From: Kitasatospora sp. NBC_00374
Lineage (GTDB): Bacteria > Actinomycetota > Actinomycetes > Streptomycetales > Streptomycetaceae
DNA length: 64,000 bases
Direction of reading: 5' to 3'
NCBI RefSeq assembly: GCF_041434935.1
Contig: NZ_CP107964.1
Coordinates: forward strand, 1,116,001 to 1,180,000
Under the pieces are notes generated by a model. That model had not been told where the DNA came from, ran no database searches, and was given only the letters and a program-made list of their open reading frames with translations. Of this stretch, positions 17,207 to 25,973 are shown in pieces. The first letter of the stretch is position 1. Every line of letters begins with the position of its first letter. Position numbers and translations under genes: made by a program.

Positions 17207-18378
17207 GCAACCCGCTTCAGGACCCAGGCTTCTTCAGGAACCCGTACCCCACCTTCGCGGCGCTCCGAAGCGCCTCGCCAGTGCAGAAGCTGCCCGGTGG
17301 AGGAGGCCGGTCCAGCTACCTCGTGACCGGCTACGCGGAAGCCAAGGAGGCGTTCACCGACCCGCGGCTGTCGAAGGACACGGCGCGCTTCTTCGCCGGT
17401 AAGGAGACCGGGCGCAACCTGCACCCCGCGGTGTCCCAGAGCATGCTCGCCACCGATCCGCCTCGGCACACTCGGCTGCGGAGTCTGGTCACGAAGGCGT
17501 TCACTCCGGGAGCCGTGGCGCGTATGCGCCCCTACATCGAGAGCGTGGTCGGCGAGCTGCTCGACGAGTGGGCTCCCGGCGAGCAGACCGACGCCATCCA
17601 GAAGCTTGCTGTCCCGCTCCCGGTCACCGTGATCTGCCACATGCTGGGGGTGCCCGTGGCGGACCGGACTTCGATGCACATCTGGTCGAACGAACTGTTC
17701 GCAGCCGGCCGACCCGAGCGGATCGACTCCGCGTCACACGCCGTCGCCGACTACATGGCCGACCTCATCGCTGCCAAGCGGCGCACGCCCGACGACAGCT
17801 TGCTCACCGGCTTGATCCGCGCCCGGGACGGCGAGGACAGGCTCAGCGAGGACGAACTCGTCTCCCTCGCGGTGCTCATCCTCGTGGCCGGGCACGAGAC
17901 CACCACCAACCTGATCGGCAACGGCCTGCTGGCGCTGCTCAAGGCACCGGATTCGCTTCACCGCCTGCGCGAGGAGCCCGGCCTGGTCGAGACAGCCATC
18001 GACGAGCTGCTGCGGCTCGACTCCCCTGTCAGCACGGCCACGTTCCGGTTCACGACCGAGACCACCAGGCTGGGTGACACGGAGATTCCCGCAGGGTCAC
18101 CCGTGCTCATCGCGCCGGGCGCCGCGAACCGCGACCCTGCCCGATTCCCCGAGCCGGACCGACTCGCCCTTGACCGCGATACCGGAGGGCACCTCGCCTT
18201 CGGACACGGCATCCACCGATGCCTCGGGGCTCCACTGGCCCGGGCCGAAGGCGGAATTGCGCTCCGTGCCCTCGTCACACGTTTTCCCCAGCTCCGCCTC
18301 GCTGTGCCCGCCGAGGAGTTGGAGTGGCGGCACACAAGGCTGATGCGGGGCCTGGTTGCCCTACCGATTCTGCTCTGA
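17203..18378 (+). CDS. cytochrome P450
   Basis: Bacterial class I cytochrome P450 of 391 residues, near the usual length. I-helix motif AGHETTT near residues 229-235, K-helix ELLR near 268-271, and heme loop FGHGIHRCLG (333-342) with the heme-ligand Cys340. It should hydroxylate or otherwise oxidise a small molecule using electrons from ferredoxin; none is encoded nearby. ATG at 17203 follows AGGAG with a 5-base gap and begins MSNPLQDPGFFRNPYP, a normal P450 start. It is third in an operon after the HEAT-like and frameshifted genes. Because the frameshifted gene now reads in frame into it, a longer 472-residue product from GTG 16960 is formally possible. Confidence 0.95.
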   Translation: MSNPLQDPGFFRNPYPTFAALRSASPVQKLPGGGGRSSYLVTGYAEAKEAFTDPRLSKDTARFFAGKETGRNLHPAVSQSMLATDPPRHTRLRSLVTKAFTPGAVARMRPYIESVVGELLDEWAPGEQTDAIQKLAVPLPVTVICHMLGVPVADRTSMHIWSNELFAAGRPERIDSASHAVADYMADLIAAKRRTPDDSLLTGLIRARDGEDRLSEDELVSLAVLILVAGHETTTNLIGNGLLALLKAPDSLHRLREEPGLVETAIDELLRLDSPVSTATFRFTTETTRLGDTEIPAGSPVLIAPGAANRDPARFPEPDRLALDRDTGGHLAFGHGIHRCLGAPLARAEGGIALRALVTRFPQLRLAVPAEELEWRHTRLMRGLVALPILL

Positions 18379-18598
18379 CCAGGCCTGCCGCACCGGCTCC
18401 ACCGCCCTTGCCGCGCCTGGCTGAAGGTGACTCACATGGTGGAGGGCCGCGGTGAACTCTCTCCGAGATCCGTCCCGCTCGTGGGCCCGCCGGAGGGCTG
18501 TGGTGCCGTGGTTCGGTGCGGACGGCACTGCCGGGCGCGGGCGGCCCCGCCGCGTGGGTCTGGGTACGGCGGGGCCTCGGGAGTGCGGGGTGTCAGGG

Positions 18599-18627
18599 GC
18601 CGGCGCGGTCAGGAGGTCGGCGCCGGC
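18599..18627. terminator. possible terminator between P450 and lipase genes
   Basis: Perfect 8-bp arms GCCGGCGC and GCGCCGGC around a 13-base loop. It lies in the gap between convergent genes and includes the lipase stop codon, so it could end P450 transcripts. No U-tract. Confidence 0.35.
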
Positions 18628-19961
18628 TGCTCCGGCTCCAGGGAGTTCCCGGCGGGGATGTGGCCGCAGTCGGAGGGCGCGGTCCGGCCCGCGAACCGGT
18701 CGTTGAGCCAGCCCAGGGCGATGGGTGCCCAGACGACGGGGACGCCGACGTGGCTGAGCAGGTCGAACTGCTGGAACTTGATCTGCCCGTTCCCGGTGGC
18801 GCAGTACTTCCGGGCGAGGGCCCGGACGTCTCCGGCGACCATCACCCCGTCGCCGGTCCCGATGCCGGAGGGGCTGCCGAAGGTTCCCTCCAGGACGCCG
18901 CCGTTGCCCTGGGCGATGTGGCCCGGGATGGTCGGGGTCGGGGCCGAGCCGAGGTTGATCCGGTTCACCGCCGCCAGGAAGGCCGGCACCGAGTTCGGGT
19001 CGGCGTACTGCGGCTTCGCCATCTTCTTCCAGGTCAGCCCCGGGTAGTGGCCCAGAGCGTCGACGATCGACCCCTGCTCCAGCTGCTGGTACACGGTCAG
19101 GCCGTAGTCGCTCAGGTAGGGCTTGAGGTCGGTGCCGAAGGAGCGGGAGACCCCGATGACCGCCATCGGGATGACACCGCTCCACACCAGGGAGCCGTCG
19201 ACGTACTTCAGGTTGTGTGCCGGGTCCACGAGCAGGCCGCCCTCGGTGAAGCCGACCAGCCTGCTGTTGACCTCGGGTGCGTAGCTCGGCGCGAGTGCGG
19301 CCGCCCAGTTGGTCGCGATGGCACCGCCGGAGTAGCCCATGAGCCCGAAGGCGGTGTCGGAGTTCATGCCGGTGGCCGCGGACCTGGTCGCGGCGCGGAT
19401 CGAGTCCAGGGTGTTGGTCGCGTACTCCGGGCCGGCCGCGAAGTCGGCGCTCTGCCCCTCGGTGTCCGGGATGACGAGGTTGTAGCCCTGCGCCAGCAGC
19501 GGCACCAGGAAGAGGGCCTCGGCGTTCGGGATCACCCCGCCGAGGGTGACGTCTCCGGCGATGGCCCGGGACGGACCGTCCTGCGGGTTCAGGGAGTCGT
19601 AGAACGACTGGTACGAGACCGCCTTGCTGCCGTCCCCCGTCAGGCTTCTCACCACCGTGGTGACGTTGGCGGCCGGGCGGCCCTGCGCGTCGGTGGTGCG
19701 GTAGAGCAGCTGGATCGCCTTCACCGGGGTGGGCAGCCCCAGGAGGTGGTACTGCAGGGTCCGGGTCTTCAGCACGGTGCCCGGCGCGAGGGAGGCCAGG
19801 GGCACACTGCCGTCGTAGGTGTAGAACGGGTCGCTCGCCGAGGCCCCTGCAGCCGCCTGCGGTGTGGCTGCGGCGGCCGGTCCTGCGGTGGCGGCCATGG
19901 CCGATGCCGCCATGACGGCGGTGACGGCGACGGCGAGTAGCCGAGACGTGTTCTTGGGCAT
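18609..19961 (-). CDS. secreted lipase (LIP family)
   Basis: A 450-residue extracellular lipase/esterase of the secretory lipase family. Residues 1-32 form a signal peptide: charged MPKNTSR, a hydrophobic Ala/Val core and an Ala-rich AAAA cleavage area. Nucleophile elbow GYSGG at 209-213 with Ser211; other conserved parts are NLVIPDTEGQ and VPVVWAPIALGWLNDRFAG near the end. Expected to hydrolyse triglycerides or related esters outside the cell. ATG at 19961 follows GGGGGAG closely. It is transcribed away from the PucR-type regulator at 20637, a possible controller. Confidence 0.92.
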   Translation of the reverse strand: MPKNTSRLLAVAVTAVMAASAMAATAGPAAAATPQAAAGASASDPFYTYDGSVPLASLAPGTVLKTRTLQYHLLGLPTPVKAIQLLYRTTDAQGRPAANVTTVVRSLTGDGSKAVSYQSFYDSLNPQDGPSRAIAGDVTLGGVIPNAEALFLVPLLAQGYNLVIPDTEGQSADFAAGPEYATNTLDSIRAATRSAATGMNSDTAFGLMGYSGGAIATNWAAALAPSYAPEVNSRLVGFTEGGLLVDPAHNLKYVDGSLVWSGVIPMAVIGVSRSFGTDLKPYLSDYGLTVYQQLEQGSIVDALGHYPGLTWKKMAKPQYADPNSVPAFLAAVNRINLGSAPTPTIPGHIAQGNGGVLEGTFGSPSGIGTGDGVMVAGDVRALARKYCATGNGQIKFQQFDLLSHVGVPVVWAPIALGWLNDRFAGRTAPSDCGHIPAGNSLEPEQPAPTS

Positions 19962-20636
19962 GACTCCCCCGGTTCGTGGGATGGGATCAACGGGATCTGG
20001 TGGAAGTGCAGGTCTCCGCGGGCGGCGCCGCCACGCGCGGAGACGCGAGGAGCGGCGCGGCTGTGGTGGCCGTCCGGTCGGCACCTTGCCGGGGCCTGAC
20101 GGGTGGTCGCGCCCCATGGCGTCGGCCGGATCGGAAGGTGGTCAGGCGCAGCCGAGCGCGTCCGTCCGGGTGACGGGCGACGGCGGAGTGCCCGTACAGC
20201 GGCGCGAGCCGCACCGGTCCGGCGGGACGACGCCGGTCACCGCACGGGGCCACCGACGGCGTGCGGGCAACGGTCGTGCGACGAAGGTGTGCTCCGGAGC
20301 GCAGTGGCGGCCGCGGGCCTGGCGGCGGCCTGCGGTTCCGTTCCGGGAGCAGAGACCGGCACCGGGACGGCAACGGCGGCGGCAGGTGGGGGCGCGGCGG
20401 CCTTTCGCGCGGGCAAAGCGGTCCTCCGGCGGGTGGGGGTGGGAGGTGGTGGGTGGGGGGGTGGGCGTGCGCGGCTCTGTGGGGGTCCGGTGGACGGTGC
20501 GGTCGGGGTGTGCGCACCTCTGGTGGTCCAACCGGCGAACGTGTTACCAACGGGTAAGTAACGTCCCGGAAAACATAATGACCGGGGTACGGCGCCGTGT
20601 CCCCGGGCCGGACAACAGAGATTCGCGAGGTGGATT
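19962..20636. other. divergent intergenic region between lipase and PucR-type regulator
   Basis: About 675 bp with no credible gene; open frames are Pro/Arg-rich and overlap on several strands. The middle is strongly G/C-skewed with runs of G. The right end holds the regulator promoter area, with a dyad at 20543-20562 and an AT-rich CATAAT at 20574-20579. Confidence 0.55.
20543..20562. promoter_or_regulatory. TTACC-AACG-GGTAA operator-like dyad
   Basis: Perfect 5-bp arms with a 4-bp spacer inside a larger imperfect repeat (GTTAC ... GTAAC). It sits just upstream of a CATAAT -10-like box, where it would overlap the -35 position of the regulator gene. Consistent with autoregulation by the PucR-type protein; inference only. 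Confidence 0.4.
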
Positions 20637-21911
20637 GTGACCGCGTCCAACACGGCGGAGCGCGACTCGGCGCCGCGGCTCGGCGGCATACCCGTCCACG
20701 AGCGGCTCAGGACCGCCGCGGCGGCCCTGGCTCCCGCGGTGATGGCCCAGCTCGTCGACCGGGTTCCCGCCTACGGGGCGCTCCCCTCCGAGCAGCTCCG
20801 CGGCGAGATCACCCGGGAGGTGGACCGCGGCATCCGGGCCTTCACCGAGGTGCTGCGCACCGGTGAGCTGCCCGGCGAGACCGAACTGGCGAGGATCAGC
20901 GAGTCGTCGGCCCGGCGCGCGGACGAGGGCGTACCGCTGGACGCCGTCGTCGGGGCCTACCACTTCGGGGCGCAGGAGTGCGCGGCCCAGGTCCTGTCGG
21001 CCGCCGGACCGGGCGACCTGCCGGACGTACTGCTGGTGCAGCAGAGGCTGCTCGACTACCTCCGGCTGGTGAGCTGCGCGGTCGCGGCCGGGTACGTCCA
21101 GGAGCGGCAGGCGGCGCTCGGCGACGAACAGGTCGCCCGGCAGTCGCTGCTGTCCACGCTGCTGGAGGGCGGCGACCCGCAGACCGCGGCCGACCGCGCC
21201 GGCCTCCCGCTGCCGGCCTGCTACCTGGTCCTGGGCATCGCCATGGGACCGCACCCCGACGAGCTGCTGCCCGGTGTGAACCACGCCGTCGCCGCCCGCC
21301 GCAAACTCCGGCGGCTGCGCAACGAACTGCAGCGCCAGACCGCGGGCGTCCCGCTGTCCGTGCTGTCCGGGAACGGCGGCCTGGTGCTGTTCCCCTCCGA
21401 CACACCGCCCGCCGACTTCGGCGGCACCGACCGGGACCGGCTCTCCCGGCTGGTCGAACACCTCGGCCGGATGTGCGGCGCCGAGCTGCTGGTGACAGCG
21501 GCCGCCGCCGCACCGGACGGCGTCGCGGACGCCTCCCGACTGGTGGGCGAGCTACGGGAGGTGGCGCAGGCCTCCGGCCGCGGACCCGGGCTGTACCTCC
21601 TCGACGACGTCCTGCTGGAGTACCAGCTGAGCCGCCCGAGCCCGGCCAGGGACCGGCTCGGCGCGCTGCTCGCCCCGCTGGCCCGGCGCCCCGAACTGCT
21701 CGACACGCTGCGCACGTTCCTCGCCTGCGGCCTCGACCGGCGCCAGGCGGCCGCCCGGCTCCAGGTCCACCCCAACACCGTCGACTACCGGCTGCGCAGA
21801 GCCACGGAACTCACCGGACTGGACGCCGCCCGGGGCGCCGACCAGCTGACCCTGCGCGCCGCGCTGGCCGCCCATGACACCGCCCGGCACGGCGGACAGG
21901 ACGGCGGCTGA
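20637..21911 (+). CDS. PucR/CdaR-type transcriptional regulator
   Basis: A 424-residue regulator. The N-terminal two thirds is the helical and GGDEF-like part typical of PucR/CdaR proteins. The C-terminus carries the HTH_30 helix-turn-helix, seen in LRTFLACGLDRRQAAARLQVHPNTVDYRLRR at about residues 360-390. GTG at 20637 has GAGGTGG upstream. It is divergent from the secreted lipase, so lipid or fatty-acid metabolism is a plausible target; related streptomycete proteins include fatty-acid-synthesis activators. The effector is unknown. A second protein of the same class is encoded at 38418-39650. Confidence 0.88.
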   Translation: MTASNTAERDSAPRLGGIPVHERLRTAAAALAPAVMAQLVDRVPAYGALPSEQLRGEITREVDRGIRAFTEVLRTGELPGETELARISESSARRADEGVPLDAVVGAYHFGAQECAAQVLSAAGPGDLPDVLLVQQRLLDYLRLVSCAVAAGYVQERQAALGDEQVARQSLLSTLLEGGDPQTAADRAGLPLPACYLVLGIAMGPHPDELLPGVNHAVAARRKLRRLRNELQRQTAGVPLSVLSGNGGLVLFPSDTPPADFGGTDRDRLSRLVEHLGRMCGAELLVTAAAAAPDGVADASRLVGELREVAQASGRGPGLYLLDDVLLEYQLSRPSPARDRLGALLAPLARRPELLDTLRTFLACGLDRRQAAARLQVHPNTVDYRLRRATELTGLDAARGADQLTLRAALAAHDTARHGGQDGG

Positions 21912-22043
21912 CGCCGCCCGCGCGGGCCGAGCGGCCGGTCGATCAGCCTGCGGGTGCACAACGCCTCGGCCACAACACGGCTGCCGCCTCGGGCCGTTGC
22001 CGACGGCCGGGCTCGACTCCACTCCCGGTCCCGCCCCACCGAA

Positions 22044-22078
22044 CGTTACTGCTTGACAGCCTGCGCAATACTGTAACG
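22044..22078 (+). promoter_or_regulatory. promoter-like region with CGTTAC/GTAACG dyad
   Basis: A consensus TTGACA (22053-22058) lies between CGTTAC (22044-22049) and GTAACG (22073-22078), about 90-120 bp before the glycerophosphodiesterase gene. The GTTAC half-site also occurs in the dyad upstream of the PucR-type gene, so one regulator may read both. The -10 box is not clear. Confidence 0.4.
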
Positions 22079-22166
22079 CGCACGGCCCGGGCGTCGTCCG
22101 AGCGGGCAGCACAACCTGGGCCTCGCGGGCCCGACGGGTCCCCTCCCAGCAGCTCCGGAGCACGAC

Positions 22167-22970
22167 ATGCACCCCTTCCTCGACCAGCCGGGGCCGCTCG
22201 CCTTCGCACACCGGGGCGGCGACCTCGGGCACCCCGAGAACTCGCTCGCCGCGTTCGAGGCCGCCGTGGCCCTCGGGTACCGCTACCTGGAGACGGATGT
22301 GCACGCCACCCGCGACGGCGTGCTGGTGGCCTTCCACGACTCCCGCCTCGACCGGGTCACCGACCGCACCGGGGCGGTGGCCGAACTGCCCTGGGACATC
22401 GTCAGGCAGGCCCGGATCGGCGGAACCGAGCCGGTGCCGCTGCTGGAGGACCTGCTCGACGCGTTCCCCGCGGCCCGCTTCAACATCGACGTCAAGGCGG
22501 CCCCGGCCGTCGCGCCGCTGGTCGAGACGGTCCGCCGGACGAACGCCTGGGACCGGGTCTGCGTCGGCGGCTTCTCCGACAGCCGCCTCGCCGCCGTCCG
22601 CGCCGCCGCCGGCCCCCGGCTGGCCACCTCACTCGGCCCGCGCGAGGTCGCCCGGCTGCGGCTGCGCTCGCTGGCCGGTCCGCTGCTGCGGGGACGCGGG
22701 GCGCCGTTCGCCGGGTTGTGCGCGCAGGTGCCTGAGCGGCACCGCGGCATGCGGGTCGTCGACCGGGCCTTCGTCCGGGCCGCCCACCGACTCGGCCTCC
22801 AGGTCCATGTCTGGACCGTGGACGATCCCACCCGGATCAGGGCTCTCCTCGACCTCGGCGTGGATGGCATCATGGCCGATCACATCGGCGTCCTCCGGGA
22901 CGTCCTCGACGAGCGCGGCTGCTGGACCGACGGCAGCGCCGGCTCCAGCACGGAGACAGGAGCCCCATGA
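22167..22970 (+). CDS. glycerophosphodiester phosphodiesterase
   Basis: A 267-residue GDPD-family enzyme that hydrolyses glycerophosphodiesters to glycerol-3-phosphate and an alcohol. Catalytic and metal residues are in AHRGG (first His), ENSLAAFEAAV, ETDVHATRDGV and AFHDSRLDR (second His), with FNIDVK further on, all in the family order. No signal peptide, so cytosolic. ATG at 22167. Its stop overlaps the MFS transporter start (ATGA), so uptake and cleavage of a head-group or phosphodiester may be linked (inference). Confidence 0.93.
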   Translation: MHPFLDQPGPLAFAHRGGDLGHPENSLAAFEAAVALGYRYLETDVHATRDGVLVAFHDSRLDRVTDRTGAVAELPWDIVRQARIGGTEPVPLLEDLLDAFPAARFNIDVKAAPAVAPLVETVRRTNAWDRVCVGGFSDSRLAAVRAAAGPRLATSLGPREVARLRLRSLAGPLLRGRGAPFAGLCAQVPERHRGMRVVDRAFVRAAHRLGLQVHVWTVDDPTRIRALLDLGVDGIMADHIGVLRDVLDERGCWTDGSAGSSTETGAP

Positions 22971-24358
22971 ACACCACGGACCACCTGTCGGACCGGCTGC
23001 CGGACCACCCGGCAGCCACCACCGACGGCCGTGCCCTGCAGCGGATGCAGTTCGGCTGGTACATCAACGACTGGGCCAACGCCGCCTTCTCGGCCACCGT
23101 CCTGACGGTGTTCCTCGGCCCGTACCTGACCTCGGTGGCCAAGAACGCCGCCGACCCGGCCGGCAACGTGCACCCGCTCGGTCTCTCGATCCGCGCCGGA
23201 TCGTTCTTCCCGTACGCGGTCTCCTTCTCCGTCCTGGTGTCGGTCGCGGTGATGCTGCTGACCGGCACGGTCGCGGACCGCACCGGACGGCACAAGGAGC
23301 TCATGTGCGGCTTCGCCTACATCGGCGCGGTCGCCACCATGGGCATGTTCTTCCTCGGCGGCGACCACTACCTCCTCGGCGGCGCGCTGCTGGTGGTCGC
23401 CAACATCGCGTACGCGGTGTCGGTCGCCCTCTCCTACGCCTACCTCCCGGGCCTGGCCTCCCCCGACGAACGCGACGCCGTCTCGTCCAAGGGCTGGGCG
23501 TACGGGTACGCGGGCGGCGGCCTGCTGCTGGTCGCCAACCTGGCGCTGTTCGAGGGCCACGACGCACTCGGCCTGTCCACCGGCACCGCCGTACGCATCT
23601 GCCTGGCCTCGGCCGGCCTGTGGTGGGCGCTGTTCACCATCGTCCCGTTGCTGCGGCTGCCCTCCCGGGCCGGTGTGGCCCCCGAGCGGGCGGCGGCGGT
23701 GCCGGACCGGCCCGCCGCCGGCAGCCTGCGCGAACTCGCCCGCACCCTGCGCGGCATGCGCGAGTACCCGCTGACGCTCCTCTACCTGGGCGCCTTCCTC
23801 TGCTACAACGACGGCATCCAGACCGTCGTCTCCCAGGCCTCGCTCTACGGCAGCGAGGAACTCGGTATGGGCCAGACCTCGCTGGTCGCGGCCGTGCTCC
23901 TGGTCCAGATCGTCGCGATAGGCGGCGCGCTGCTGCTCGGCCGGATCGCCCGCCGGTACGGCGCCAAGCGGACCGTCCTGGGCTCCCTGGTCGGCTGGGT
24001 GATCACCGTCGCGCTCGGCTACTTCATGCCCGCCCACCAGCCCGTCTGGTTCTTCGCGCTGGCCTGCATGATCGGCCTGGTGCTCGGCGGCAGCCAGGCG
24101 CTGTCCCGTTCGCTGTTCTCCCACCTCATCCCGGCCGGCCGGGAGGCCGAGTACTTCAGCGTGTACAAGGTCAGCGACCGCGGCACCAGTTGGATGGGCC
24201 CACTGGTTTTCGGCCTCGCCTACCAGATCACCGGCAGCTACCGCTCGGCGATCATCTCCCTGCTGGTGTTCTTCGTGATCGGCTTCGCCGTGCTGGCCAA
24301 GGTCCCCGTGCGCCGCGCCATCGAAGCCGTCGGCAACCCCGTCCCCGAACGGCTCTGA
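22967..24358 (+). CDS. MFS transporter, UMF1/Atg22-like
   Basis: A 463-residue membrane transporter with about twelve helices and the MFS loop motif VADRTGRHKE between helices 2 and 3. The N-terminal GWYINDWANAAF stretch is characteristic of the UMF1/Atg22-like branch of the superfamily. Co-translated with the glycerophosphodiesterase (4-bp overlap), which suggests import of a phosphodiester or lipid breakdown product, though members of this branch have varied or unknown substrates. Nothing is truncated. Confidence 0.9.
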   Translation: MNTTDHLSDRLPDHPAATTDGRALQRMQFGWYINDWANAAFSATVLTVFLGPYLTSVAKNAADPAGNVHPLGLSIRAGSFFPYAVSFSVLVSVAVMLLTGTVADRTGRHKELMCGFAYIGAVATMGMFFLGGDHYLLGGALLVVANIAYAVSVALSYAYLPGLASPDERDAVSSKGWAYGYAGGGLLLVANLALFEGHDALGLSTGTAVRICLASAGLWWALFTIVPLLRLPSRAGVAPERAAAVPDRPAAGSLRELARTLRGMREYPLTLLYLGAFLCYNDGIQTVVSQASLYGSEELGMGQTSLVAAVLLVQIVAIGGALLLGRIARRYGAKRTVLGSLVGWVITVALGYFMPAHQPVWFFALACMIGLVLGGSQALSRSLFSHLIPAGREAEYFSVYKVSDRGTSWMGPLVFGLAYQITGSYRSAIISLLVFFVIGFAVLAKVPVRRAIEAVGNPVPERL

Positions 24359-24718
24359 CGGCCCGGAGCCCACGGACGTCCCGCGTCGGCTCGTACCCGC
24401 CGCCGCGCTGACGACCGGTTCACACCCTCCGACATCCCGCATCGGTCCGCCCGGCAGGTGTGCGGTGTCATCGTGGAGTCAGCGGTGCGGAGCGCCGGGG
24501 AGGCCGCCCGGAGGCAAGCCTTCGCCGATGAGACGGCGACGCCTGCGGATCCGGCCGGCCCCGCCCGGTCACTGTGGCCGGGCCGCTGCGACAGCGAGCC
24601 GGACCCGTGTCCTCGGCCATCGGTGAAACGGCCGACGGTCGGGCCCGTGGGCCGCCGCGCGCGACGTCGCCGAGACGGGGTCGGCCTGCGCCCGGGAGCC
24701 GCAGTAGGTGGCAGTCCG
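24359..24718. other. intergenic region between convergent genes
   Basis: About 360 bp between the MFS gene and the end of the epimerase gene. No gene, strong hairpin or repeat is evident. Confidence 0.5.
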
Positions 24719-25705
24719 TCAACCGCGCAGTGCGGCGGCCTCGGCTTCGGGGGTCAGCCCCAGGACCGGGCGGTCGGGGCGCTGCGGCGAGACTCCGCCC
24801 AGCGCCTTCAGCCACTCCCAGGTGTCGGCGACGGTCTCGGCGACCGGCCGGCAGCGCAGCCCGGCCGCGAACGCCTTCGATGTCTCGGCGCCGAACAGGA
24901 ACTCGTGCAGCTCGCCCGGCGGTGCCCAGATCGGCAGCTCCGTCCACGGTGCGATTCCGGCGGCGGCGATCCGCTCGGGGTCGGTCCAGCGCAGCTCCGC
25001 ATCGGATCCGGTCGCGGCCACGCACGCCTCCAGAAGCTCACCCATGGTGGCGTGACCGGGCCGGCTCACCAGGTTGTACGGGCCGGACAGCCCGCGCACG
25101 GCGGCGTCCAGGGCCCAGATCGCAAGGTCCCGCGTGTCGACGTACTGGAGTGGCAGGTCGCGCGGGCCGGGGGCGAGCACGGGGCCGCCACGGGCGATCC
25201 GGTCCAGCCACCAGGTCAGCCGGCCGACGTCCTCGCCCGGACCGAGGATCAGACCGGCGCGCAGCAGCAGCGAACTGTCCGCGCCGAACGCGCCGGTGAC
25301 GGCGAGCTCCCCGCCGCGCTTGGCCTGCGGATAGGGGACATCGCCGTCGTCGGGCGAGCCGTCCAGCAGGACGCCGTTCTCGGCGGCACTGTGGTCGACC
25401 GGGTCGGCGTACACGGAGCCACTGGAGATGTACGCGTACCGACCGGCGCGCTTGGCGAGCGCGTCCGCCGCGTCGCGCACCGCCGAGGGCCGCGCGGACC
25501 AGGTGTCCACGACCAGGTCCCACTCGCCGTCGCCGAGCGCGGCCAGTCCGTCGGGGGCGGTCCGGTCGCCCTGGAGGACGGTGGCTCCGGACGGCGGGTG
25601 GCGGTTGCCACGATGGAGGAGGGTCACGTCCCAGTCGCGGGACAGGGCCTCGTTGACAATGGCGCGTCCGACGAAGCCGGATCCACCGAGCATGAGAAGT
25701 CGCAT
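24719..25705 (-). CDS. NAD-dependent epimerase/dehydratase family protein
   Basis: A 328-residue Rossmann-fold protein of the extended/atypical SDR class. N-terminal GGSGFVGR binds the dinucleotide; YAYISSGSVYA and YPQAKRGGE correspond to the catalytic Ser/Tyr region, though spacing is atypical and the Tyr-x3-Lys reads YPQAK. Reductase or regulatory function cannot be settled. ATG at 25705 (MRLLMLGGSG) is the natural family start; an in-frame start 51 bases upstream only adds a non-conserved leader. Monocistronic by spacing. Confidence 0.88.
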   Translation of the reverse strand: MRLLMLGGSGFVGRAIVNEALSRDWDVTLLHRGNRHPPSGATVLQGDRTAPDGLAALGDGEWDLVVDTWSARPSAVRDAADALAKRAGRYAYISSGSVYADPVDHSAAENGVLLDGSPDDGDVPYPQAKRGGELAVTGAFGADSSLLLRAGLILGPGEDVGRLTWWLDRIARGGPVLAPGPRDLPLQYVDTRDLAIWALDAAVRGLSGPYNLVSRPGHATMGELLEACVAATGSDAELRWTDPERIAAAGIAPWTELPIWAPPGELHEFLFGAETSKAFAAGLRCRPVAETVADTWEWLKALGGVSPQRPDRPVLGLTPEAEAAALRG

Positions 25706-25942
25706 GCCAACCACTGTCCTCACCGATGTGCCGGTTGGTCCACCCCCATCCGCCATCAGCGGAATCGCCGTCAGCTGAACCCGAACCGGCAGTGCCCCGC
25801 CTGGCGTTCGCCCACCCCGAGTTTCAGGTCGCCCCGCGGCGGGAGATCCCGGATCGCGCCGTCGACCAACGGATCCGGTCCCGACAGCCGTACGTCATCT
25901 GCGCCGTCGCGGGCCTCGAACCGCGGCCGGCGGTCGTCCGTG

Positions 25943-25972
25943 CCGCGCCCGGTGGGCGTCCCGTGGGCGCGG
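25943..25972 (-). terminator. hairpin after the RiPP operon
   Basis: Perfect 8-bp arms CCGCGCCC and GGGCGCGG with a 14-base loop, placed immediately after the LanKC stop codon at 25974. It is the likely end of the daptide/lanthipeptide transcript. Confidence 0.5.
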
Positions 25973-25973
25973 T

